Source: Prunus persica
Lineage: Eukaryota > Streptophyta > Magnoliopsida > Rosales > Rosaceae
Length of the DNA: 64,000 nucleotides
NCBI RefSeq assembly: GCF_000346465.2
Contig: NC_034014.1
Location: 62,001 to 126,000 of the forward strand
Direction: 5' to 3'
The notes beneath the pieces were generated by a model. That model was not told the origin of the DNA. It did no database searches and saw nothing but the letters and a program-made list of their open reading frames with translations. Below are positions 13,201 to 25,400 of this stretch, piece after piece; within the stretch, counting starts at the first letter, position 1; the number at the start of each line of letters is the position of its first letter. The position numbers were made by a program, and so were the translations under genes.

Positions 13201-16200
13201 TCACTTTCAGTTCGGTAGAAAGCTTGTAATCATCAATATGTGAGTTGTCAAGTAGTTGCTCCAGAAATTTTGCATCCTCTGTACTTCGAGAGAAACCTTC
13301 ACTTAGTCCAACAGGAGGAGGGAGGCCCCGTGCCAATGGAAGAAGAGGTACAAGGGCAGCAAAACTATGAGTCACACTCTGTCTGACTGACTGATCACAA
13401 TCACTCATACACCTTAGAAGAGGAACAACTAACAAAGGAGCATATGGAACCAGCTCGACACCCAAACCCTGAACAAGCAAACTAATAAGCATGCCTGCAC
13501 CTTGTCTGGCATTCACAGATGTCGCATCTCCTAACATGGGTATGGCATTTTCAATTACAGCTCCCATCACATGCATTGACATTGACTTGGCCATTGAAGT
13601 GATGCATCTAGATGAAGCCAATCTAACAGCAACATGAGAATGGCGAACACACTTAAAGATGTATGGAAGAAGGGCGAATAGTTTTAATTTCAGATCCTCA
13701 TTTAGCATAGGAGCAATAGAACGTACTACCTGCAAACCAGATTTGACATAAACAATGAGTCAAAAATAAAGTTTCGCAACAGTTGGTCCACAAATTTTGA
13801 GGGTCTACCATATGTAATAAAAATACATATATATGTTCCAATCTCATATTCCAATGCAGTGGCTATGAGCTAATTTAAATTTAAGTAAAACTAGAAATTT
13901 CAAACAAGGAAAAAAAAGTATTAAAAAAAAGGTCCTTAACTGATACGTATAAACTGTTATGGACAAAATACATATTTCAAAACCAAATTGAAACCACAAC
14001 CTAGTCCCTTAGATCCTAGCATTCCCAAAACAAGCTAGAAATACCCACACTACCTTCTATTGTTTTAGACTATATCCAACGAGTAAGAATTGTTGGAGCT
14101 TTCAGTTTCCAGTTCACAGATCCAGGACATCTCACTTCATGACTGCTTTTTCTTTTCAAGATCACCCATAAACCCAAATATACTCACCACAGAGACTTGT
14201 TGCAATTATTTTTCCATAATTCTACAACCTGACTGGCCATGGACTCCTGATACTGTATTAATGATCTCGTACGCAATTATTTTTCCATAATTCTACAACC
14301 TGACTGGCCATGGACTCCTGGTACTGTATTAATGATCTCGTATCCCATCACTGAAGTTACAAGAGAGCGAAAAGTTCTCAAAATAATTTTGTACATAGTA
14401 CAGTGAATTTGCATATGCATAACATCTTTAGATAAATAATAATACCAAGACACTATCGTACGCAAAAATATGAGTACTGAATGCAGTATCACAATATTTA
14501 ATATCAAGTACAACAACCAACAAAATCAAGGATGATACAAACCTGGATATTGTTTATCAGGATCTGGGGATCTTTCACAGATTCCATAGCTTGTGTAATT
14601 TTCTTTTCATCTGCAGGACTAAGAGACTCAATACTACTAGGCTTAAGAACTTCAGTGAGGCAATCCCACAGTTTAGGAAGCTTATCAAATAATGAAGCAC
14701 CAAACTTCTCACAGAGATGCCTCAACGCAAGTTCAGATCCTCGTCTGCTAATAAAGCCCTCAACCTTTGACCGGTCTTCACTACCAGCCAGCACATGAAC
14801 CTTTGATTTCTGCTTACCAGTATTTCTCCCAAAGGAGAGAAGATCTTGATCATCAATAATATCTATGGAACAGATGACTCTAGCTTGGGGTGTTTCACTA
14901 GGATCCAAGCATGTCAAATTACATATATTCTTAATTAACTTATCATTTGGGCTAGGCCTACGTGATATACAATGAGAAATAAGCTCTGCAAGTGCCTCAG
15001 CTGCCTTCTCTTGCAGTATTTCCTCCTTCCAAAGGAATTTAAGATATATTAGATTAAATGAGCATCTTAATAATTTAGAAAGCACTATATCTAGGAGATT
15101 ACCTGTTCTCTTTTGATGGCAGCCATCAAAGGCAAAATAATGGGATTTAGTCGTGCAGGAAGCTCTGACATCCAAACAACCGAAGCAGCAACAAGGGAAG
15201 AAACAGTAACATGCAGATTGCTCTGCAAATTGTTCCATAAAGTAACAGTGAACAAAATGTGACCTCTAAAATATAATTTAAGAATTTGGGAAAATCTAAA
15301 ACAAAACCTTCAATAAAGATGAAAATAGGTCAAATACTGTTCCAAAAATTCTCTATAAATACAGACGAATATTTTTGTATTGTATAGCATATCAAGCACT
15401 TAAAACAGCACATCAAACAATCTTCAATTATCCCAGACATACCTGAACACATTTTAAATATCCTGAAGTTGTCAGAAGTTGTTGTTTTGCTGACTCTATG
15501 CCATCAACAATGTGCCTTTCCACAGAATCATTCTCCGCAACATCATTACATAACATTGGAAGTTTCGATGCAAAATTAATTGCACTGTCCACGCTCAAGC
15601 TTTCCAAGTTAATTTTACTAGTAGACAAAAAACTCTGAAACATACCAGACGATTGAATAGCTTTTAACAACTGACTAGCCTCACAACGCATCTTACAATA
15701 AGTTCTTGAAAGCTCGGCATAAGGAAGAAGTGAATCTTTTGTAGGGAAGGCAGGATCAGAGCATGCTAACAAATCCAACATCCCGTTTTTCAGATGGTGT
15801 GGGAAACCTGGCATAACCCCATCATTTTCAAACATACCCACACTTTTAATCTCTTTGAACCAAGAAATAAGAACCATAGCTGCTACCTGATAGAATATGA
15901 AGACTGATTAGATTTAAGTTAAACTTTACCAAGAGAGAAGGGGAGGATGGTGGAAAGTTGCAGTTAAAATCAAATGGTACCTGCCGCTGGACACCAGATA
16001 AAGAGGTAAGGGCATTAGTCAGTGGATCAATTGCATACTGCATTGAGCCTTCTTGTAATCTGGAAGCAAAAACTCCCAATGCTGCTGCTGTAACCACTCG
16101 GGTATGAGTTACAGACAACTCGACATCTGCACCAACAACTATCTGAACATTATTGGTTGAAGCATCTCCAGCTTTTTCCTCTGGAATTGACGCCTTTGCA

Positions 16201-16419
16201 GACTCCAACCCAATGTTTCTACAAGACTCATTTTCTAGCTTCACAGCTCTCATTTTAGCAGCTGCTTTAAAATGACTCTTTCGAGGGAGAGCAACAGGCC
16301 AAAACATTTTTGTAGAATCTAATGCTGACCCATACGAAGTAGTTGCAAGTTCTATCCAAGAGGACATATAAGACCTCGCAGCAATTTCCAAGTCCCCTAC
16401 TGGACACTGGTATAATCAA

Positions 16420-16455
<36 letters not shown>

Positions 16456-19400
16456 AAGAGAAACAGTGAGACCAGGCATAATATTTGACAAATAAGCATA
16501 AGTCAAATGCTATCAAAAGCATGAGAATAAAGTGATTTTTTATGTGCCCAAAAGCAAGAGACGCCAAGCAAGAGCTAGGGCTCAAGAGATATAAGCTAAG
16601 ACTGAAACAGGTACAAGAACTTATCCATCACCTTTTTTAACAAATATCAGAGGCATGTAGTTGTATTTTATTATGGTGTAAGATACCAATTTTTTAAGGT
16701 TTTCATTTTTCTTACCAGGTCGAACCCGAAGTCAGAGTGTCTCAAAAAAAATTATTAATTTGTTTTCTATGATATTAACAAGTTTTAAAGAAAATAAAAT
16801 TACTGCACAGTTCAGGAATTATGATCAGATAGAAATAAGTTGCACCATTATTAACATTCTATAGGCTTACCAGGAAGCTATAACAATAATAATTATCCTA
16901 GATTCCCAGCTACTAAAGGAACGTGAGCAGCAGAAGAATAAGCATCTACTTAGGGAAGAAATCAAAAAATCTCTTGGGAATCCTACAAGATCCATCTGTG
17001 CTTTCTTTTTTTTGGGATCTTCTTCTGGAAATCCCAGCTATTCTTAGCATGACATTGAGAAATCTCGTTGATACATCACTCAAGCAAGCTTTAAAATCAG
17101 GTTGGTTGAAAATCCTCCCACACGTAATGATTTACTGATAAGAAGAGGTTGCATATCTATCTCTAATTTTAAAAGACCATATGAATAAGATGCACTCATT
17201 ACACTTTGAACTTCTACCACTGAATTTCAGCTTCTCAGACTTCCAAAGAGCTTAGGAACACATTTAAATACATTCTATGAGAATCCATATCTTTGGCCAA
17301 CACAAAATTCAAAATATTGATGGTTCTTACGACCTTTCTGAATGTCTGGTCAACCTATGGATAGTTATTATGAATTTACATTCATAGTTTAGTTTGTGAA
17401 ATTTTTATTTATTGAAGAAAAAAATTTAAAATAATAAGAATAGATCTGTACAGGGGGAGGATGAAACAATACAGAGAAACACTAAAAGATAATAACACAG
17501 AAGTATCCTCACTAAAATTAACAGTGTTAATAAGAATAAATAAAGGGGGTAAATGCTTTTTGTCTTAGTAATTAAACCTGTTAAAATGTTGCTAGTGACA
17601 GAGATACACCAGTGTGTATGGACGCAAGAGCAAAGATGGAAACATGAGGTGTCTCTACGACATATATGTGAGTGAAACACAGACACTGTGTGAGAGAAAA
17701 TCACATTTTCTTACCCTTTGAACCTTTGGGGACAGAAGAACATAACAAGAAGCAGAATAAAAAAGCAAAAAATGAAAGCTCTTAATTATCACTAAATAAA
17801 TAACCTGAACAAGAAGCCTCCAAACTCTCTCTGAACGTTTCAAAATTTCATCATTTGATTCAAGCAGCAAATTCTGGAAAACAATCCGAAGGGTATCGCC
17901 CAAAATAAAAGAGGGCCAAAATGAAGTACTTGATTGCTCAGAGATGCTCCTTTTGCATCCTGCTTCAAGTAGTCGCTCCTGCAAATGAAAATATTAGAGG
18001 GAGTTAACTGTAAGTATACATACTACAAAAAAACAAACATATACTTACACATGCGCAAACATATACTTATACACGCAAGTGCAAACACATACTTACCCCC
18101 ACACGCGCGTGAATATATCTATAAGCATACTTATGTACATCTGAACCATCATCAATTGCCCATTTTATAAAAGTCACCCACAAATAATGATGCAGGATGC
18201 GTAGGACCTAAATTTATTAGTTTCCTAATGTATTTGTTAGTTTCCTAGATACTCTAGTTTTCCAAATTCTTGTAGGATTTCTACTTTTCCAGATTTCCAG
18301 ATTTCTAGTTTTAAGTTTCCTATTTTATTTGGGTTATGATTTCTGTTTAAGCAAGGGATTTTTATCCTATTATGTCTAGGTTTTAGTTTGCTATAAATAC
18401 CCCCATGTAGTTCTTTAAAATTCAGATTTGGATATTGAGTAAACCTTCTCTTAAAACTATGTGATTTCTGTCCTTCCTTCCCAATTCTCTGTTTTCGGTC
18501 CTTTCTTTCGTCCCTTCGATCTATATATTTTCATCTCCTTGACCTCCGATATTCTTCTTGTTCTACTGTTCTACCCTTTCTTTCGTCTTTTCGATCTATA
18601 TTTTCATCTCCTCAACCTCCGATTTTCTTCTTGTTCTACTGTTCTACCCTTTCTTTCGTCTTTTCGATCTATATTTTCGTCTCCTCAATCTCTTATATTC
18701 TTCTATGTTCTATTGTTTGAATGCTTAATCTAATACCTACGGGCTGTACTACATCATTAGTGCACATAAAATAATTACTGTCTTTAACACAGTAAAATCA
18801 ACATATAACAAAAAATAGGTGGTAGTGGTGAAAACACATACAGTGGGACAACTGGAATGCAACTGGTATTCCTATTGATGTTAATGTTAACCATGTTCAT
18901 GACTTGGATATCAGTCTGAAACTCAAGTGAGTCACATTATGGTTAATGCATTAATGCATCCAATCAGCTGGATCAAATCAGCTTCACATTATTTGTAACA
19001 GCTTTGTTGTTGTCCAGTGAACAACAACTAATGGTCACAATGTGGTGCAGACACCAGGAAATCTGGTTTCTTTAATAGTGTTAACATTTGCAAGGCCAAT
19101 AGGGGGTACCCTTTCTAAAGAGGGGTGGGTGAAACTGGCTTGGTTTATGCATTGCCTCATAAGCATGCTTTCATAACTTCGCTGGCAACCAACACAGGAT
19201 TAGCAGATTTTCCATTCCAGGCTTTTTGATTTGCTGATCTAAATGGTAACCTAGATTCATCCTTTAATTTTACTTTTGTATAGGAAACAAAAATCATTGT
19301 ATTGACAAAAGACATACTTCAAAGTCATTAATATTCCTTTAAAAAATACAAATGGTAGGCAATTGTACAAACACGACAAACAGAGCCAAGAGTAGCTTAC

Positions 19401-22400
19401 CAAAGTGAGGATAGCTGAATAACGGACAGATGTGATACTATGCCTCATAAAGGGCCACAACCGTGGCGCCAATGTTGATAACATAAAAGGATTATCCTGC
19501 AAACTTATGCCTTCTCCAGTATCATCAATGCTACCCAGTTCATTTAAATCAAACTCAAGGTTCTCTTTCAAAGTCAATGCCTCAAAAATCTTAGGAATCA
19601 TCTCTTCTTGGGAATATATTTCAGCCAACAGATTCATTACGCTGCAAAAAGAAACATCCATGATTTATCCACAGACTTTGATGCATATACAAACAGGAAA
19701 GGACAGACTACATTCCCCCAAAATCAAGATGAATTACACCAAAATATTTTCTTTTTAACATCAAACAAACTTTTATCTTATATCATACCATATAATTTAA
19801 TGCATTGATTAGTACACAAGCATTCCACCTGCAACCAATACCAATACAAAGCAGCCAATAGAAAGTAGCCTTAGAGTAAAGAAACAAGGAGCATACAACC
19901 AGCATCACTCTAAACATATATAATCACAATGTCTAAGCGTTCACAAAGATTTCGAAGGAGAAACAAGGAGCTACAACCAGCATCACTCTAAACATATATA
20001 ATCACAATATCTCTAAAGCGACTTCACCAAGATATCGAAGGAGAATCTAATAACCTAATTTCTTTTTTATTAGGAAACGAAAATGCATTAAGAAGATAGG
20101 AAAACTACAACACAATGGGCAAGAAGTCCATATGAACAAAGAAACTAGAGAACTCTAAAAACGACACTAACAACCTCAAAAGACAACAGAGAACCAGAAA
20201 AGAAACAAAAAACAATAATAAACAGCTGCATTCCAATTTGCAAAAATTGTAGAGAAAGAAATATCCTTAAACCAAGAAGAGATTGAAGCCCAAAGAGATG
20301 CCCAAAAGCGAACCCTCTCTCACAAATTATGCATCTCCTCACCCCTCATTGTCAAATGTATTCCCCTTGTTAGGATTTTGCTCGTCAAATATGTCCTAGT
20401 TGGTTTAGAATTGTTTTAGGAAAATTCGAGGTATACCAATTCTTGTCCTAGAGGGATTAGGAAAGAATTTCAGTTTTCCTTATTAAATTTAGGTTTGGAT
20501 TTCTAGAAGTCTATTAGGATTTGGATAAGTGTAATTTCCTAATCCACTTAGAAATAGGAATTCAATCAGCCTTGGGACATGTAAGCCAACTCTATATCTA
20601 TAAGGCAAGGCTTATTTTAGGGGAGAAAAAACAGCCAGAGACAGCCGAGAGTTTTGAGATTAGTTCTAGGGTTGCAAAAGTTCTGTAATCTCTATTATTA
20701 ATCAAAGGAGCGGTGATTTCTCTACCTAGAGAAATCACAACTGGACGTAGGCAAAAGTTCTGCCGAACCAGTATAATTCTTGTGTGTTTCTAAGTTTTCT
20801 AATATTTACTAGTTTAGTCTATTGCCGTTGGTTACATTAAAGAACAAGATCTAGTGTGCGGGTTATTTAACACCACTACCCCAAAATTACCCAAAAGATA
20901 GCCATCACTGAACATCTTCCGGAACCATGCCATTCTTCCTTCAATCAAGAACCTTATGCCTCTTGCCAAATAAACCCACACACTCAGCTGGGATAACCCA
21001 AAACACATTAGCCTCCCTGGACAGCTGTAATCAGAGAGAGAGCAATCGCGCATTGCAGGAATGAATGGTTCACACTCTGCTCCATCTCTGCAATAGCATG
21101 ACATTGAGGAAGAAGCAAACAGAAGGTCATCTCCTCTAAACCATATCACAAGTATCAACCCTCCCAGAAGCTAAGAACCTAATCCTATATCACAGTAAAT
21201 CCACTTCCTCTTCCATGTCCCACTAATTAGCAACCAAGTGAAAAATATGTACCTATTTGGCATACCAAACTTAAAATCAAATTAAATGGCACGGATGCAA
21301 GCACTTCGTTCAGACGCGTATCTGCTACTCGTGAATGACACAATGCATAATATTAATATGTGCAACAATGCAGCAACACCATGTAAAATAGCTGAACAAC
21401 TAATTCGAAAACATATGTATTTAGGTTATAGGATCCTCAAATAATTTGAAAATAACCCCCGTTTGCTGAAGTGACAGTACAGTTATTTTATTTTCTTGTT
21501 TCTTTCTCTGTGTAACACATATATTAGCTTATTGCACTCATTACCTTAAAAAGATTGATGCTGATATCAATGGCAAAAGAGGCTGACATCAAGTAACGAG
21601 TCTTACATATCAGCTAGCAAATAAAAATACCTGCTAGTGGATGGACTTAAATCATCCAAATCAAGTAATATATCCCAAAGCAGCATCACTATAGAATGCA
21701 AAGTTTGACCATTTAAAGCAACAATAGCAGCTGCTGTAGGTATTAAGGCATCTGCAGCTACTGCTCGAACATCATCATCAGGGTCCTCCAGGCCAGCTTT
21801 ACATGCAGGCAGGATCTGGTCAAGCAAGTTATGAAGCATCTCCTGGTGCCATGAAAAGAAACATGGAAACAATAAAATGTAACTGACGAAAATTGTAGTC
21901 ATGCAAGAAGCAACCAGCAAAACAAAAAGAGAAAGATTGTTCACAAGTAGCGTAAGATTGTTCACAAGTAGTGTAACATTGTTCACAAGTAGCGTAACAT
22001 TGTTCACAAGTAGCGTAAGACATGCATAGCTCGTTAGCTGTCATATGTCCATTAATGATCCTCCTACAATCAAGGACGAAAATATCGGCCCATACACCGA
22101 TATATCGGCCAATATGTGGGATTTTCAAAGTGTCGATGCCGATACTGGGGGGCAAACCAATTTCTTCACCCATGTCAACAATATGTCCCCAATATTTTAC
22201 ACTAGTACCGACATTTCCTGATGTCAGCAAAAGAAATCCAAAAAATTTCATGATTTTTGAAAGTAACAGATGTAAGAAAATGCAAATTCAAACAAAAAAA
22301 AAAAATCTCTAGTTAAGTCAAATACAAACCAAATTAAACCTGGGTACATGACTTGATATGACTATTGTATGGACATAGATGGTTGTTCCTCATCATTGGA

Positions 22401-25400
22401 CCTCATAGGAGATCTTCATTTATCAAAATGGGCACTCATCTAATTAGTACTCCAATTTTGAAAGCAACTATGCAATTATACATAAATTATCCATCTTGTT
22501 CAAGAATTTGGGGGAGAGCGTGGATCATTTTCTTATCTTGCTCTTTTCTTTCATCTTCAAGGAAATGGGAAGAAAGCCAAGGTTTTATGGGGTTGTATCG
22601 TATTGGCGGTCATCTGGGTGGTTTGGCTGGAACTAAATAGATTGATTTTTAGGACCTTGTCGCGAAACGGAGAAGCTATGGGAGAAAGTTTGATTGTGCT
22701 CCTCACTATGGGCTTCGACTTCTACATATTTTATAGATATGTCCTTTAGGAGCATTTGGCTGGATTGGAATGCAGCCATCCGATAGCTTTCCAGTCAAAG
22801 TTTGTTTTAAGTTTTGTTCTTTTGCTATAAGTTTATCGTTTTCTTGGTCTAACTTCTATTTCACTGTTTAGACTTCTTTTGTGGCCATCTTGGCCACCTT
22901 GTTTTTTTATTGTCTTTTTGCAATAAAATTCTGTTTCCTTTTCAAAAAAAACACGAAACTATGAAATTTTATTACACAAAAGAAGCTGCACAGCACCGTA
23001 GATAAGCAATCCACCATGAATATATAAGAGAAAACAATAACTCATGTTACAACTAGTTTAACAAACCAAAACAATTCAAGACACTACAGCCTTCCAGTCT
23101 AAAACAATGTCAGAAATAAAAGTGTTCCTAAAATCAGGAGAAACAGATACCCAGTGCCGCCCAATACTTGACCTTCTCCCGCACCTCCTCCAGTTCCATC
23201 CCCCTAACATCTTTAAAAATCCTTTGGTTTCTTTCCAACCAAATAACCCAAATTATAGTCATCACCATACAGCCCCACAATACTTTAGCCTTCTTTCCAC
23301 CACCCAATACTTTAAATTTCCCACCCAGCAAAGAAAAGCAGTCTTTTAGTGCCAGTGCCACCCAACTAACATTAATCTCAATAAATAAAGAACGCCATTT
23401 ACAGCTAAACCGGCAGGATAAGAAGACATAATCCAGAGTCTCCCCTTCACTCTTGCACAAAATACACCAATGCGGGCATAAAAAAGATCACGGTGTTATT
23501 TATTTAAGGCTTATTTACGGCAGTGCCCCTTGAAACTATGGTCAAATCTCACTTTACCCTAAAAGTCCAAGTGAACCACTTTACCCCCTTGACCCAAGTT
23601 TGTTGTTCACTTTGCCCCTTACTGTTAACTCCATCCAAAATCTGTTAAGGTGGCATGGGTATTTTAGTTATTTCGAATATGTGGGTTATTTACCCACCTT
23701 GGTGATGTGGCAAAGTGGACCCCACCTCCAGTATGGACCAAAAAAACAAATAAAAACAATTGTACAATACAAAATTTAAAAACATTAACAAACAAAAAAA
23801 ACTACAACAAACAAAAAAAACTACCTAGATCCAAGATGGGGCTTGGCAGGCAAAGGATAATTGTTGGTATCTGATAGCATCCCTTGTCCACCAAATGGGG
23901 TTTAATCGTTGTAGCTGGGAAAGCTTTTGTGCACTAACTGGTATTTAGTTTGTGTTTACTTTCTCAGTATTTTATTTCTTTTGAGATCTTTCGATCTTGG
24001 CTCTATAAGGCTCTTTTTGTCCCCTTTTGTTGGGCTTAATGAAGCATCCTTTTGACTGAAAAAAAACCAAGAAGATCCAACTCTCCCCAGCAACAAAGCC
24101 GCAGTCGCAAAATACAAAGCTCTGGAGTAGCCAATTTTCAAAATCAGCAGAAGGAGACACCACAAGAGGCTGAAATGTCTGTTCCATTGTGCCCCAAATC
24201 TGAAGAACCAGAAAGTTTGATGCTTGATATGGAAGTTGTGGAGTATTATCAATCTCCAAGCCCAAATCCAAGGTCAACAGAGAAGGAAAAGAGTAGGAAG
24301 AGGAGGAGGAAGAGCAAGAGAAGTGTGCAGCAGCAGCAGAGACATGTGAAGGGGGTGATTTCTGGGTCTTGGTCGTCCTCTAATTGGATGAATGAGGGAA
24401 ATTGTGCATATAATCAGATGTTTGGATGCTGGAGGTGGGGTCCACTTTGCCACATCACCCAGATTGGTGGGAAATAACTCGTGTAATAAATTACTAAAAT
24501 ACCCCTGCCACGTCATCAACTTTAACAGACTTTTGGATGGAGTTAACGGTAAGGGGCAAAATGGAATGGCAAGCTTGGACTTTCAGGGGGCAAAGTGAGA
24601 CGACCATAGTTTCAAGGGGCACTGCAATAAATACGCCTTTATTTAATCAGATTACGGTTTGGATGGTGAAAAACAGGCTAGAGTAAAATGGGGTTGCATG
24701 GTGATGGGTACTATTTGGGCTATTTTCTCATAAAGAAACAAGCAGATCTTTGAAGATACTAGGGAGATGGAAGTGGAGGAGGTGTAGGAGACGGTCAAGT
24801 ATTGGGCAGCACTTTAGGCTTCTATCTATCCTGCTTTAAATTTAGATTGGAAAGCTGTGGTGTCTTGAATAATTTTGTAATGTTAAACTAGATGTAGCTT
24901 GTTGAATTATTGTTCTTGTTTCATCTACTCCAGGTGGATTACTGATCAAAACATATATATATATATATACACACACATATATATATTAGTATTTTTTTCA
25001 ATATAAAAAAATTTTGAAGAGAAAATAGAGAAGTAAAAAACAAAATGAACAAGGAGTCAATTGGAATCAAAGACCTAAAGATACAACCCTAAAAACACCC
25101 AAACTCCCATGAAGGAACAGATTATTTGGTCTAAAATGGCTGACAAGTCCAAATGGGTTAAACTAAAAGGAACACCCTTAAAGTCCTTGAGAAGGAAGCC
25201 CAAAGAGAGGCCAGAAATCTACCCTTTAAGTTCCTTGAATTCTATCTTTCCTCAAAAACCACCCAAATTACTGCAAAGATAGAATCATTCCAAAGGGAAG
25301 CAGCTCCCTTCTTAGCTCTCCTACCGAGAAAGAACTCAGACAGAAAAGAGTAACAAGATCCTTGGAACCACCCAACACAATATTAGTTCAGCCTTTTTTC

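Larger units (their letters stand above)
23508..24637. mobile_element. Mutator-like element with long TIRs (Pack-MULE candidate)
   Basis: The outer ends are GGCTTATTTACGGCAGTGCC and, reverse-complemented, GGCGTATTTATTGCAGTGCC. The terminal inverted repeats run 23508-23731 and 24429-24637 (about 210-225 bp) with strong matching, for example 'ccccttgaaactatggtc' and 'gtggcaaagtggacccc'. Both sides carry the identical 9-bp target duplication tttatttaa (23499-23507 and 24638-24646), diagnostic of MULEs. There is no transposase inside. The 700-bp interior holds a LINE-like tail and a gene-like open frame. Sits in BTAF1 intron 10. Confidence 0.93.

Noticed and set aside
24052..24477. Independent 141-residue gene
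   Set aside because: The frame lies wholly within a MULE between its TIRs and its end runs into the TIR, so it is better read as a captured fragment.
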